From an uncultured Eubacteriales bacterium (GTDB lineage: Bacteria > Bacillota > Clostridia > Oscillospirales > Acutalibacteraceae), in the NCBI GenBank assembly GCA_900317025.1, contig ONFG01000007.1, forward strand, positions 29,626-93,625: a stretch of 64,000 nucleotides of DNA. The letters are read 5' to 3'. The position numbers and the translations under genes are program-made. Below the pieces are notes generated by a model that was given only the letters and a program-made list of their open reading frames with translations, did no database searches and had not been told where the DNA came from. Positions 34,581 to 43,000 of this stretch are shown piece after piece (positions within the stretch are counted from its first letter, which is position 1; each line of letters starts with the position of its first letter).

Positions 34581-35918
34581 TTAACCGAGACGAGCCTCAA
34601 GAGCCGCCTTTGCGTCCTCGTAGCCGGGCTTTCCGAGAAGAGCGAACATATTCTTCTTGTAGCTCTCAACGCCGGGCTGATTAAACGGATTGACGCCGAG
34701 GAGGTATCCGCTTACAGCGCAAGCCTTCTCGAAGAAGTAGATGAGGTAGCCAAGCTCGGCTTCGTTCATCTCGGGAACGTTGAGAACGATGTTCGGAACG
34801 CCGCCGTCGTTGTGAGCAAGCACCGTACCCTGGAATGCCTTCTGGTTTACATAAGACATACCCTTTCCAGAGAGGAAGTTAAGTCCGTCAACGTTTTCGG
34901 GGTCTGTACCGAGAGTGATCTCCTTCTTCGGCTTCTCAAAGGAAACGACCGTCTCGAAGAGGTTTCTTCTGCCCTCCTGAATGTACTGACCCATGGAGTG
35001 GAGGTCGGTCGAGAATGTAACGGAAGCCGGGAAGATGCCCTTGTTGTCTTTGCCTTCACTCTCGCCGAAAAGCTGCTTATACCACTCGCTCATCATCGTG
35101 AACGCAGGCTCGTAGGAAACGAGGATCTCGGTCGTGTAGCCCTTTGCATAAAGAGCGTTTCTGATGGCCGCATACTTGTAGCAGTCGTTTGTTGCAAGGT
35201 CTGCGTTGTCAAACTCAGCCTGTGCCTTTGCAGCGCCTGCCATGAGTGCGTCGAGGTCAGCGCCGGAGACCGCGATCGGAAGAAGACCAACGGCAGTAAG
35301 AACGGAGTAGCGTCCGCCTACGTCGTCGGGAACTACGAACGTCTCGTAGCCTTCACGGTCTGCAAGCTGCTTGAGCGTACCCTTTGCCTTGTCGGTCGTG
35401 CAGAAGATCCTTTCTCTTGCGCCGTCCTTGCCGTACTTCTTCTCGAGCATCTCTCTGAACACTCTGAAAGCGATAGCCGGCTCGGTCGTCGTACCGGACT
35501 TCGAGATCATGTTGATCGAAACGTCTCTGCCCTCGCAGATCTCAAGAAGCTCCGCAAGCGCCGTCGAGCTGATGCTGTTGCCGGTATAGTAGATGTCGGG
35601 TGTATCCTTCTTGAGCGCGTTGTAGTTGGGCGACTTCAAGAATTCTATTGCGGCTCTCGCACCGAGGTATGAACCGCCGATGCCGATAACCACAAATACG
35701 TCGGAGTTCTTCTTGACCTTCTCGGCAGCCGCCTTAATGCGCGCGAACTCTTCCTTATCGTAATCGGTGGGAAGCGTGAGCCAGCCGATGAAGTCATTGC
35801 CCGCGCCTGTACCGGTATGAAGCGCTTCATGCGCTGCCTTGACCTGTGAAGCGAGGTTGTTAAGCTCCGAATCGTTCAAAAAGCCTGTAAGATATTTCTG
35901 GTTTAAAACTGTGGACAT
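34581..35918 (-). CDS. pgi: Glucose-6-phosphate isomerase
   Basis: Interconverts glucose 6-phosphate and fructose 6-phosphate in glycolysis. 445 residues, normal for the short Firmicutes form. Motifs: [17 protein letters not shown] (about 79-95), [14 protein letters not shown] (phosphate-binding loop), [18 protein letters not shown] with the catalytic Glu, and [14 protein letters not shown] near the C-terminus. GGAGGAG precedes ATG 35918. A promoter lies just upstream, TTGAAA-17-TACAAT. Here it would route glucose from starch degradation into glycolysis. Confidence 0.97.
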   Translation of the reverse strand: MSTVLNQKYLTGFLNDSELNNLASQVKAAHEALHTGTGAGNDFIGWLTLPTDYDKEEFARIKAAAEKVKKNSDVFVVIGIGGSYLGARAAIEFLKSPNYNALKKDTPDIYYTGNSISSTALAELLEICEGRDVSINMISKSGTTTEPAIAFRVFREMLEKKYGKDGARERIFCTTDKAKGTLKQLADREGYETFVVPDDVGGRYSVLTAVGLLPIAVSGADLDALMAGAAKAQAEFDNADLATNDCYKYAAIRNALYAKGYTTEILVSYEPAFTMMSEWYKQLFGESEGKDNKGIFPASVTFSTDLHSMGQYIQEGRRNLFETVVSFEKPKKEITLGTDPENVDGLNFLSGKGMSYVNQKAFQGTVLAHNDGGVPNIVLNVPEMNEAELGYLIYFFEKACAVSGYLLGVNPFNQPGVESYKKNMFALLGKPGYEDAKAALEARLG

Positions 35919-35956
35919 AGTTATAGCTCCTCCTTATGTTGCAACTATATGAGTAT

Positions 35957-35985
35957 ATTGTACAATATCTAGGGAGGATTTTCAA
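35957..35985 (-). promoter_or_regulatory. Sigma-A promoter of pgi
   Basis: TTGAAA (35985-35980) and TACAAT (35962-35957) with 17 bp between them on the minus strand; short leader ending in GGAGGAG. Confidence 0.65.
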
Positions 35986-36104
35986 GTGATTTCTCACTTT
36001 TTTGATGAAAAATTAATAAATTGTATTCATCTGAGCCATGTTTTCGGAAAAAAAGCCGTAAATATAGTGTAAAAGTCGGTGAATTTGACGTATGACTTCC
36101 CGGC

Positions 36105-37277
36105 TCACGAGACGAACGCACGGAATAAAAGTGCCATAACGTCAGCAAAGTTTATGCGCTCGACCGTTGTGGCGGCGGTAACGGGGAATTCGCCTAGCGT
36201 TTCACCGCCGCATTTGTAGACGGCGCTGCCAAGCCGCTGCCCTTCCGTCACGGGCGCCTGCGCCGTTTCGGTCAGGTGAAGCTCGCACGTAACGTTTTCC
36301 TGCGCACCGTTTTTCAAAAGGAAAGCGCTGTCGGGGGCGCACCGCAGTACAACCTCGCTCTCCATGCCGCCCTCGACCGCGATCGTCTCCGGCAGATCCT
36401 CCGGCACCTCGGGAGAGACGGAGCAGAACGAGCCGAAGCCGTAGTCAAGGAGCCTTGACGCGTCCGTAAAGCGCTCGTCGGTCGTTTTGTCACCGAGCAC
36501 GACGGCGATAAGGCTCATCTCTCCTCTCTGCGCCGTAGCTGAGATGCACGCCCCGGCAAGACTCGTCGTGCCGGTTTTTAACCCGGTGATGCCGTCGTAG
36601 CTTTTGAGCAGGCGATTCGTGTTTACGAGCTGAGTTGCGCCGTCTCTGATGTAGTCGAGCCATATCGAGGTGTACTCAAATATCTTATTGTGCTTCATTA
36701 GTTCGCGGGACATCAGCGCCACATCATATGCGCTTGTCAGGTGACCTTCCTCGTCAAGACCGTTGCAGTTTTTAAATTCCGTATCGTTCATGCCGAGAAG
36801 CTTTGCCTTCTCGTTCATCTTCGCAACAAAGGCTTCCTCGGTGCCGCACACTGCCTCCGCAAGCGCAACGGCAGCGTCGTTTGCCGAGACGACAACGACC
36901 GCCTTTACAAGGTCGTCGACCGTCATCTGTTCACCTTCAACGAGCCAGATATCCGAGCCGTCCTGCGCCGCCGCCATCGGCGAGGTCGTGATGACATCAT
37001 CATACGAGAGCTTTCCCGATTCGATCGCCTCAAATACGAGGCAAAGAGTCATGACCTTTGTTATCGAGGCGCAGGGGCGGCGCTCGTGGGAGTTTTTCTC
37101 ATAGAGCGTTTTTCCTGTGGAAAAGTCCATAAGCAGAGCCGAGGGAGCGGCAAGCCCCACTTCGTCCGTTACCGCTTCGTTTGACGAAACGGCGGCTTCC
37201 TCCTGCGCAAAAGCGGGCAGCGGCGCAAGCGCCAGCAAAGCGGCAGATAACAGGCAGCATAAAACCTTCTTCAACAT
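36105..37277 (-). CDS. D-alanyl-D-alanine carboxypeptidase (DacF/PBP5-like)
   Basis: Trims the terminal D-Ala from peptidoglycan pentapeptides outside the membrane. 390 residues: signal peptide (1-24), peptidase S11 domain (about 40-275) with catalytic SITK (Ser about 71), SAN (about 130) and KTG in GLKTGTTSLAG, then a PBP5_C beta domain (about 290-370) and a C-terminal hydrophobic/amphipathic segment for membrane attachment. It has its own ribosome binding site, ACGGAGG, and is separated from the leftward NUDIX gene by a terminator. In a spore former it could be DacF or DacB, but the sequence alone does not separate them from vegetative DacA. Confidence 0.9.
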   Translation of the reverse strand: MLKKVLCCLLSAALLALAPLPAFAQEEAAVSSNEAVTDEVGLAAPSALLMDFSTGKTLYEKNSHERRPCASITKVMTLCLVFEAIESGKLSYDDVITTSPMAAAQDGSDIWLVEGEQMTVDDLVKAVVVVSANDAAVALAEAVCGTEEAFVAKMNEKAKLLGMNDTEFKNCNGLDEEGHLTSAYDVALMSRELMKHNKIFEYTSIWLDYIRDGATQLVNTNRLLKSYDGITGLKTGTTSLAGACISATAQRGEMSLIAVVLGDKTTDERFTDASRLLDYGFGSFCSVSPEVPEDLPETIAVEGGMESEVVLRCAPDSAFLLKNGAQENVTCELHLTETAQAPVTEGQRLGSAVYKCGGETLGEFPVTAATTVERINFADVMALLFRAFVS

Positions 37278-37327
37278 AACAGACCTCCGTTTTTTTGTAA
37301 GATAATATGCACGAAGGGCAAAAATAA

Positions 37328-37350
37328 TGACCGGCGCTGTTTGCCGGTCA
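37328..37350 (-). terminator. Terminator of the phosphatase-rimI-tsaD-NUDIX cluster
   Basis: TGACCGGC (37328-37335) pairs with GCCGGTCA (37343-37350); reading leftward the stem is followed by TTATTTTT. Confidence 0.75.
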
Positions 37351-37356
37351 AAATTA

Positions 37357-37875
37357 TCATTTACCCATCGCCTTTTTTACAAGCTCTAAAACTCTTTTTT
37401 CACGTTTTATCATTATCTCGTCGAATAAGTCTTCGCTGCGGTACTCATCGTTCGCCTTTATCGCCTCATCAATGTCGACAAATCGAAGCGAAAAGCCTGC
37501 CTCTTGCTCATAGTCGTCGAGCTGCTGCTTCGATACATAAGCTTCCGTCCGGCAAAAGAAGTAAAAGTTTTCCTGCTCGAAGACGGTATCGGGCAAATAA
37601 TTGCTCTTCTGGCGGCGAATGACGCTGCCGAATTCCTCGACGCTTTCGGGGATAACGGTCAGCCCGACCTCCTCCTTAACTTCTCTGATAAGCGCAAGCT
37701 TCATGTCCTCGCCATCCTCGATACCACCGCCCGGGAATTTGTAGTATTTCTCCTTTTCGCTGTACACGAGGGCGATCCTGCCGTCCTTTATGATAACGCC
37801 CCTTGCGGACGGTCTGCGGGAGACGGCGAAGCCCTCGCCGTAGTCGTGCAGGTCGATCTCAAACAACCTTTTCAT
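37357..37875 (-). CDS. NUDIX hydrolase
   Basis: 172 residues. Hydrolyses a nucleoside diphosphate linked to another moiety. The Nudix box is complete: GGGIEDGED at about 44-52, then REVKEEVGL, giving the Gx5Ex7REUxEExGU pattern that binds Mg2+. The substrate is not predictable. ATG 37875, with GGAG about eight bases upstream, is favoured over the ATG at 37893, which overlaps the tsaD stop as TAATG and has no clear ribosome binding site. Last gene of the four-gene cluster. Confidence 0.88.
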   Translation of the reverse strand: MKRLFEIDLHDYGEGFAVSRRPSARGVIIKDGRIALVYSEKEKYYKFPGGGIEDGEDMKLALIREVKEEVGLTVIPESVEEFGSVIRRQKSNYLPDTVFEQENFYFFCRTEAYVSKQQLDDYEQEAGFSLRFVDIDEAIKANDEYRSEDLFDEIMIKREKRVLELVKKAMGK

Positions 37876-37892
37876 TTTTATATCTCCGTACA

Positions 37893-38930
37893 TTACCCCA
37901 GCTCGATCGATCTGGTTGCCGCCGCATTGAGCGAAAGATCAGCGATATTGCCGGAAAGGTACTCGTAATACGCCTGTGCGCCTACCATGGCGCCGTTGTC
38001 GCCGCAATACTTAAGTTCGGGCATATACAGCTCGAAGCCCCTCTCGGCACATTCGCGTTCAAGCTCCCGGCGAAGCAGCGTATTTGCGGAAACGCCGCCT
38101 GCGATGACGAGCGTTTTACAGCCGAGGTCGTTCGCCGCCTTGATAAAATTCTCCGTAAGGCAGCCGACGACCGCCTTTCTGTAGGATGCGCTGAGGTCTT
38201 CAGCGCTGACAGCCTCTCCTCTCTGCTCGGCGTTGTGAATAATATTGAGCGCTGCCGTTTTAAGACCCGAGAAGCTGAAATCATACGGCGAATCGGCTAC
38301 CCTCGGGTGCGGCATCGGGTATGCCGCATCGTTGCCAAGCTCTGCCTTCTTGTCGAGGTTCACGCCGCCGGGGTACGGCATTCCGATCGTGCGGGCTACC
38401 TTGTCGAAGACCTCACCGGCCGCGTCGTCGCGCGTCTTTCCGATTATCCTCATCTTCGTGTAGTCCTCGACGTAAACGATATGGCTGTGGCCGCCCGAGA
38501 CGACAAGGCAGAGAAACGGCGGCTCTAACTCCTTGTTCGTGATATAATTCGCCGCAATGTGTGAGCGCAGATGGTGAACGGGGACGAGCGGCACGCCGGA
38601 GGCGTAGGAAAGCCCCTTCGCGAAGTTCACGCCGACAAGCAGAGCGCCGATAAGCCCCGGCGCATAGGTCACGGCGATCGCGTCAAGGTCTTCGAGCGCG
38701 AGGTCTGCGTCGGAAAGAGCCTTGTCAACGACGGATGATATCGCCTCAACGTGGCGGCGGCTTGCGATCTCGGGGACGACGCCGCCGTAAAGCTTATGCT
38801 CGTCGATCTGCGACACCACGACATTTGAGAGCACATTTCTGCCGTTTTCGACAACGGCGGCTGCTGTCTCGTCGCAGGAGCTTTCGATGGCAAGTATCCT
38901 GAAAGTATCTTTTTTATTTGAATTATTCAT
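37893..38930 (-). CDS. tsaD: tRNA N6-adenosine threonylcarbamoyltransferase
   Basis: Transfers threonylcarbamoyl to A37 of ANN-reading tRNAs, with TsaB and TsaE. 345 residues. Motifs: ESSCDETAAAVV near the N-terminus, PEIASRRHVE, the metal ligands in VHHLRSH, CLVVSGGHSHIV, and CGDNGAMV near the C-terminus. ATG 38930, behind GGAAAGTGGA, is preferred; an in-frame TTG at 38951 overlaps the rimI stop but is a weaker candidate. TsaB and TsaE genes, which often adjoin rimI-tsaD, are absent; an LMW phosphatase gene stands upstream instead. Confidence 0.97.
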   Translation of the reverse strand: MNNSNKKDTFRILAIESSCDETAAAVVENGRNVLSNVVVSQIDEHKLYGGVVPEIASRRHVEAISSVVDKALSDADLALEDLDAIAVTYAPGLIGALLVGVNFAKGLSYASGVPLVPVHHLRSHIAANYITNKELEPPFLCLVVSGGHSHIVYVEDYTKMRIIGKTRDDAAGEVFDKVARTIGMPYPGGVNLDKKAELGNDAAYPMPHPRVADSPYDFSFSGLKTAALNIIHNAEQRGEAVSAEDLSASYRKAVVGCLTENFIKAANDLGCKTLVIAGGVSANTLLRRELERECAERGFELYMPELKYCGDNGAMVGAQAYYEYLSGNIADLSLNAAATRSIELG

Positions 38931-38947
38931 TTTTATTCCACTTTCCG

Positions 38948-39394
38948 TCAAAAATAGACCGTCATAATATTTGCGTCCTCGGTGGGCGCGGTATAGAAGC
39001 GCTTGCGCTCGCCGACGACCGCAAACCCGTATTTCTCGTAAAGCAATATTGCCGCTTCGTTAGACTTTCTAACCTCGAGCGACAAAAATGAAAGTTTTAG
39101 CTTCGCGCATCTTTCAAGCGCCGCTTCTATAAGAGCGCGGGCAACGCCCATCCTGCGGTACTCCGGGAGAACGGCGACGTTGTCGACGTAGCCCTCGTCG
39201 AGGACTGCGTGAAAGCCGATGTATCCGACCGTTTTTCCGCCGAGCTGCGCTGTGAAGAAATTAGCCGTATCGTTATCAAGCTCCGCCGAGAAGCCCTCAT
39301 ACGTCCACGGCTTTGAAAAGCAGCTTTTCTCGATCTCGACAAGCGCCGGGATATGCGCCGCCGTCATCTCTGTTATCACGGGTTTATCCATCAC
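38948..39394 (-). CDS. rimI: RimI-type ribosomal protein S18-alanine N-acetyltransferase (GNAT)
   Basis: 148 residues, GNAT fold with the acetyl-CoA-binding segment VAVLPEYRRMGVARALIE (about 73-90) and the C-terminal YEKYGFAVVGERKRFY typical of RimI. It sits directly upstream of tsaD, as in many genomes, and overlaps the upstream phosphatase gene by 4 bp. Acetylation of the S18 N-terminus is the known E. coli role; in Firmicutes the target is less certain. Confidence 0.88.
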   Translation of the reverse strand: MMDKPVITEMTAAHIPALVEIEKSCFSKPWTYEGFSAELDNDTANFFTAQLGGKTVGYIGFHAVLDEGYVDNVAVLPEYRRMGVARALIEAALERCAKLKLSFLSLEVRKSNEAAILLYEKYGFAVVGERKRFYTAPTEDANIMTVYF

Positions 39395-39831
39395 GTCTCA
39401 CCGCCATATTTTTTCTCGACGAAATCGGCAAGTAGCTTAATGTTCTTTTCAAGCTCGCCGCGTGTTTTGCGGTAAAACTCGACGCTGCCGCCGTACGGGT
39501 CGGAGACGTCGTTCTCAAAGAGATATATTTTCTGCTTACCGATACCGAGCTGCATTAGCGCCTGCGCGTGGGTATAGGTCATAGGGACATACAGGTCGTA
39601 CTCGTCAGCGAGGATCTCTTTTATACTCGTCGAGCGGAATCCGGAAAGGTCTATGCCAACCTCCTTCATGACCTCGACGGCGTTGTCGCTCGCGGGGCTG
39701 CCCGTAAAAGCCGCGATACCTGCGCTGCGGCACTCGCACGAAAGGCCTCTTTTTTTCGCCTCTTCGAGGAAGAGCGCCTCCGCCATCGGGCTGCGGCAGG
39801 TATTCCCGGTACACACAAACAATATTCTCAT
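39391..39831 (-). CDS. Low-molecular-weight protein-tyrosine phosphatase
   Basis: 146 residues with the signature loop VCTGNTCRSP (nucleophile Cys, Arg in C-x5-R) at about 6-15 and the general-acid Asp in DPYGG near 110. Removes phosphate from phosphotyrosine, or possibly phosphoarginine as YwlE does: YwlE-like proteins carry Thr in the P-loop (CTGNTCRS), exactly as here, so arginine phosphatase is a serious option. ATG 39831 with GGAAG upstream. First gene of the cluster. No McsB kinase is in the window. Confidence 0.88.
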   Translation of the reverse strand: MRILFVCTGNTCRSPMAEALFLEEAKKRGLSCECRSAGIAAFTGSPASDNAVEVMKEVGIDLSGFRSTSIKEILADEYDLYVPMTYTHAQALMQLGIGKQKIYLFENDVSDPYGGSVEFYRKTRGELEKNIKLLADFVEKKYGGET

Positions 39832-39892
39832 ATCCCACACTTCCTTTCTCTTCCATTCTATCACAAACTCCTCAAAAACACAAGCGGTCGGC

Positions 39893-40004
39893 AGGCGCCC
39901 AAGCGGGCGCAGGCAGTACGCGATTTAGTTTGTCATATTCTTCGCCTGTTCTCCGCGCTGATCGGCGTATCCAATACGACTTACTTTTATGCCTGCTGAT
40001 TTTA
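39893..40004 (-). repeat. Dispersed hairpin repeat, copy C (inverted)
   Basis: Reverse complement of the unit at 51391-51503: it shares CGTATTGGATACG, GCGCGGAGA, AATATGACAAACTAAATC and GCGTACTGCCTGCG. Its terminal hairpin reads GCGCCC-GCTT-GGGCGC where the 51-kb copies have GCGGCC-GCTT-GGCCGC, a paired change on both arms. Confidence 0.8.
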
Positions 40005-40187
40005 CACCTACTCCCCCAGGCGCGTGCCTCCCCCGGTGACCACCCGCAACATCAGTGTTCAAATGCGGCGATCAACTTCTGTTTTCAAAAAAACTCCAAC
40101 GGTATTGCGTGGCGGCGCATGCCGCCCCTCGTCCCGCGCGGGTCCATCATGCTCCCGATCAAAGATCGGGGCGGAACGGGTAAAGAA

Positions 40188-40226
40188 AAAACCGAACAGC
40201 GGGGTGGCTGTCCGGTCCTTTTTTAA
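40188..40226. terminator. Bidirectional terminator-like hairpin
   Basis: ACCGAACAGC pairs with GCTGTCCGGT around GGGGTG, with an A-run before and CCTTTTTT after. It may end leftward transcription of the response regulator gene at 40530. Confidence 0.65.
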
Positions 40227-40529
40227 CGGTATCGCAGGATGTTTTTCAGATTATCAAAGAGCTACTGTAACATGAGGTGGGTGAATACCTCACGATACAC
40301 TGAAGTTGGTGAATTATTGTCCGATACCGCTTCAAAAGCGGATCGTAGCACAGCCGCTGCACGCAGCTTATGCTGCCCGCGAGGGCGGGATAAGCTCCCA
40401 CTATCCGCTTCTATTATTATATCATACTCACCGTTCAGAAACCGTTCATTTAATGGGAATATTTGCCCTCCCACATATGAATTTTTTGTTAATAAACAAT
40501 TGCAAAATAGTTGCAGCGAATTCTTGCCT

Positions 40530-41234
40530 TCAGACGATCCAACCGTAGCTTTCGGCTATTTCGGAGGGCGCTCCCTCTACTTTTATAAGGCTCATGTCCA
40601 GACCCGTGTTTCCGTATTTTTTGATTACGACGTTCTCGGCGCCACACTCGGCGAAGCTGTTTTTCATATCCATAACGAGCTGCCTCAGCCGCCCGCTTTT
40701 ATCGAGGTTGCCGTTCCAAAGAGCCGTTAGCAGCTCTCCGTTGGTGCAGAGCTTCCCGTTACGGTATATCAGATAAGCGAACAGCTCGGTCGTTTTGCTG
40801 CTCTTAAAAACGATCTGCCTGCCGCCTTCGTAAACGGCAAACGGAGAGCAGCGCACCGTTATAACGCCGCCTGCCCCCGCTATCGGAAAGCGCAGATGGT
40901 GAAGCTCCCGGAGCAGATCCTTCTCGTCTATCGGCTTTTTAAGGAACCCGCTCGGATGTACGCTGTAAGCCGGAAAGGAGTACTCGGTGTTCCCCGTGAT
41001 GAAGATGATATTCAGTTTTTCATACTTATGCTGAAGACGCTCGGCGATCTCGATCCCGTTTATTCCCGGAAGCTCTATATCGAGAAAAATAATATGTACC
41101 TCCTCGGACATCAGCTTTACGGCATCATGCGGATCGAGCGCCGTCATGTGAACGCCCTTCGGATCTATTTTTGTCAGCATATGTTTCATCAGAACAGTGA
41201 CGTCTTCGTTGTCATCGACCGTCAAAGTAATCAT
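40530..41234 (-). CDS. Orphan response regulator with winged-helix output
   Basis: 234 residues. Receiver domain (about 1-120) with acidic pocket DDNED, phospho-acceptor D52 in FLDIELPG, and Lys in FLKKPID. The C-terminal part (about 130-234) resembles an OmpR/SARP-type winged-helix domain (TTELFAYLIYRNGKLCTNGELL). ATG 41234 after AGGAGG. No histidine kinase gene is adjacent; the nearest complete two-component pair is 10 kb away. The target is unknown. Confidence 0.78.
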   Translation of the reverse strand: MITLTVDDNEDVTVLMKHMLTKIDPKGVHMTALDPHDAVKLMSEEVHIIFLDIELPGINGIEIAERLQHKYEKLNIIFITGNTEYSFPAYSVHPSGFLKKPIDEKDLLRELHHLRFPIAGAGGVITVRCSPFAVYEGGRQIVFKSSKTTELFAYLIYRNGKLCTNGELLTALWNGNLDKSGRLRQLVMDMKNSFAECGAENVVIKKYGNTGLDMSLIKVEGAPSEIAESYGWIV

Positions 41235-41335
41235 TATGTTCCTCCTGACCCATGTATTCATTGGCATTATCTGCTGTTGGTGCAGCGGCAAGGGGCATCG
41301 CAGCAGATGTGACGCATTAATCTTCGTTTACTCAT

Positions 41336-41344
41336 ATTATACCA
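41336..41344 (-). promoter_or_regulatory. Extended -10 promoter of the orphan response regulator
   Basis: TGGTATAAT on the minus strand, a perfect -10 with TG extension; no good -35. The leader is about 95 bases. Confidence 0.5.
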
Positions 41345-41496
41345 CATGAGGCGCACACAAACAGCACACGAGCCTTGATTTTTCGTTTTTTTTATTGATT
41401 TTCTGTGAATTTAATATTAACATATCGTAAAATTATGATCTTTAAGAAAAAACGGCTTGTTAAACCAACTTTTGTCTACACTTTTTTAATAATACG

Positions 41497-41505
41497 TGGT
41501 ATAAT
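41497..41505 (+). promoter_or_regulatory. Extended -10 promoter of the first MATE gene
   Basis: TGGTATAAT with only a poor -35 about 17 bp upstream. The resulting leader of about 75 bases contains the AGGCGC/GCGCCT hairpin. Confidence 0.5.
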
Positions 41506-41587
41506 TGTCGGGAAGGCGCGGTTTTTGGGGAATCGGAGCGCCTGAAGTTTTTCATTCGGCAGGTAAAATTGATAAAGAGGTATACAT

Positions 41588-43000
41588 ATGGATAAAGAGA
41601 TCAAAAAAAACGGCGGCAAGGACGTCGTTGACATAAACACGCCTCTCGTGAAGCTGGCGGCGCCGGTTTTCGTTCAGGCGCTGCTTTCAATGCTGATCGG
41701 TTACGCCGATTCGCTGATGCTGACGAGGTATTCGGACACGGCAGTCGGCGCCGTTGGCAACGCGAACCAGGTTCTCGGCTTTCTGACGCTGGCATTTACG
41801 ATAATCTCGAGCGCGGCAGGCGTCGTCGTTTCGCAGTATCTCGGCGCAAAGGCGATCGATAAGCTCAGCCGGATCTACACAGTGGCTCTCGCGTTCAACT
41901 TCACGCTCAGCCTGACGATCAGTGTGATTGTCTTTGCGGGCAGCCGGACGCTGCTGGGCTTTATGCAGCTTCCCGCCGAGATGATGCCCGACGCCGTAAG
42001 CTACATGAAGATCGTCGGAGGCTTCATTTTTCTTGAGGCGCTGGCAGGCACGTTCTTCCAGATACTTCGCAGCAACGGCAAGGTCGTTTTCGGTATGGCT
42101 CTTTCGTTCGCGACAAACATAATAAACATCTTCGGGAACTATATGTTTCTTTACGGTCCGTTGAAAAACCTCGGCATGGGCGCCTCGGGCGTTGCGGTCT
42201 CGAGCGTTTTCAGCAGGCTGGTCGGGATAATCGTTGTATTCATCTACTTCAAGCTCAAGATCGAAGGCGACATCTCGCTGAAATACCTCTTCCCGTTCCC
42301 GAAGGACATTCTCAAAAGCCTGCTTCGCCTTGGTATCCCTACGGCGGGCGAGAACATCTCCTACAATATCTCGCAGATCGTTATCTCGGCGTTGGTAAAC
42401 ACGATGGGCATCGTCGCGATCAACACCAAGATCTACTGCGGCACGCTTACGAACTTCTCGTACCTTTACTCGATATCAGTCGCAATGGCGACTCAGATCA
42501 TCGTCGGTCATGCCGTGGGCGCAAAGGAATACGACCTCGCGTACAAGAGGGTGATAAGGTCGGTGATCCCTTCGGTGATCGTTTCGGTGATGATCGCGGT
42601 CATAAACCTTCTGCTCAGCCCGTACACACTCGCAATTTTTACCGACAACACAGACGCGATATCGCTGGGCCGGCAGATCATGTTCATCGCTGTTTTCCTC
42701 GAGATTGGGCGCACCTGCAATCTCATAATCATCAACTCGATGAGAGCCTCGGGCGACGTCAAATTCCCGACGATGCTCGGGATATGCTCGATGTGGGGCG
42801 TTTCGGTGCTCTTCTCATTCCTGCTCGGCGTCGTTCTGGGGCTGGGGCTTCGCGGCGTATGGATCGCCATGGCGGCAGACGAGGTCGTCCGCGGCGTCAT
42901 CGTGACTATTCGCTGGAAAAAAGGCTCATGGCGCGGCAAGCGAGTCGTTGAAGACGAAAAAGACGAACAGCCGGAAACCGTTCAGGCAGCGGCAGAATAA
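41588..43000 (+). CDS. MATE family efflux transporter
   Basis: 470 residues with twelve predicted TM helices in two related halves, the MATE fold. It begins with NTPLVKLAAPVFVQALLSMLIGYADSLML, the typical MATE first helix with its Asp, and ends in a short acidic cytoplasmic tail. It should export cationic drugs or metabolites using Na+ or H+. ATG 41588 has AAAGAGG upstream. It stands alone and converges on pcrA; the extended pcrA reading frame overlaps its last 75 bp because of the pcrA frameshift. Confidence 0.9.
   Translation: MDKEIKKNGGKDVVDINTPLVKLAAPVFVQALLSMLIGYADSLMLTRYSDTAVGAVGNANQVLGFLTLAFTIISSAAGVVVSQYLGAKAIDKLSRIYTVALAFNFTLSLTISVIVFAGSRTLLGFMQLPAEMMPDAVSYMKIVGGFIFLEALAGTFFQILRSNGKVVFGMALSFATNIINIFGNYMFLYGPLKNLGMGASGVAVSSVFSRLVGIIVVFIYFKLKIEGDISLKYLFPFPKDILKSLLRLGIPTAGENISYNISQIVISALVNTMGIVAINTKIYCGTLTNFSYLYSISVAMATQIIVGHAVGAKEYDLAYKRVIRSVIPSVIVSVMIAVINLLLSPYTLAIFTDNTDAISLGRQIMFIAVFLEIGRTCNLIIINSMRASGDVKFPTMLGICSMWGVSVLFSFLLGVVLGLGLRGVWIAMAADEVVRGVIVTIRWKKGSWRGKRVVEDEKDEQPETVQAAAE

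Larger units (their letters stand above)
39832..40529. other. Long intergenic region with a dispersed repeat and many palindromes
   Basis: About 700 bp without a convincing gene. It holds an inverted copy of the dispersed repeat (39893-40004). Several GC-rich palindromes follow: GGCGGC-GCAT-GCCGCC at 40111-40126, CCCGATC-AAA-GATCGGG at 40154-40170, and a bidirectional terminator near 40190-40225. A GC-rich imperfect repeat tract lies at about 40335-40410. Overlapping short open frames here have atypical composition and no ribosome binding sites. Confidence 0.6.
41235..41587. other. Divergent intergenic region between the response regulator and MATE genes
   Basis: 353 bp, AT-rich in its centre. 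Each side carries an extended -10 element TGGTATAAT. Upstream of the MATE gene, the leader has a GC-rich hairpin (AGGCGC ... GCGCCT at about 41514-41546). Confidence 0.55.
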
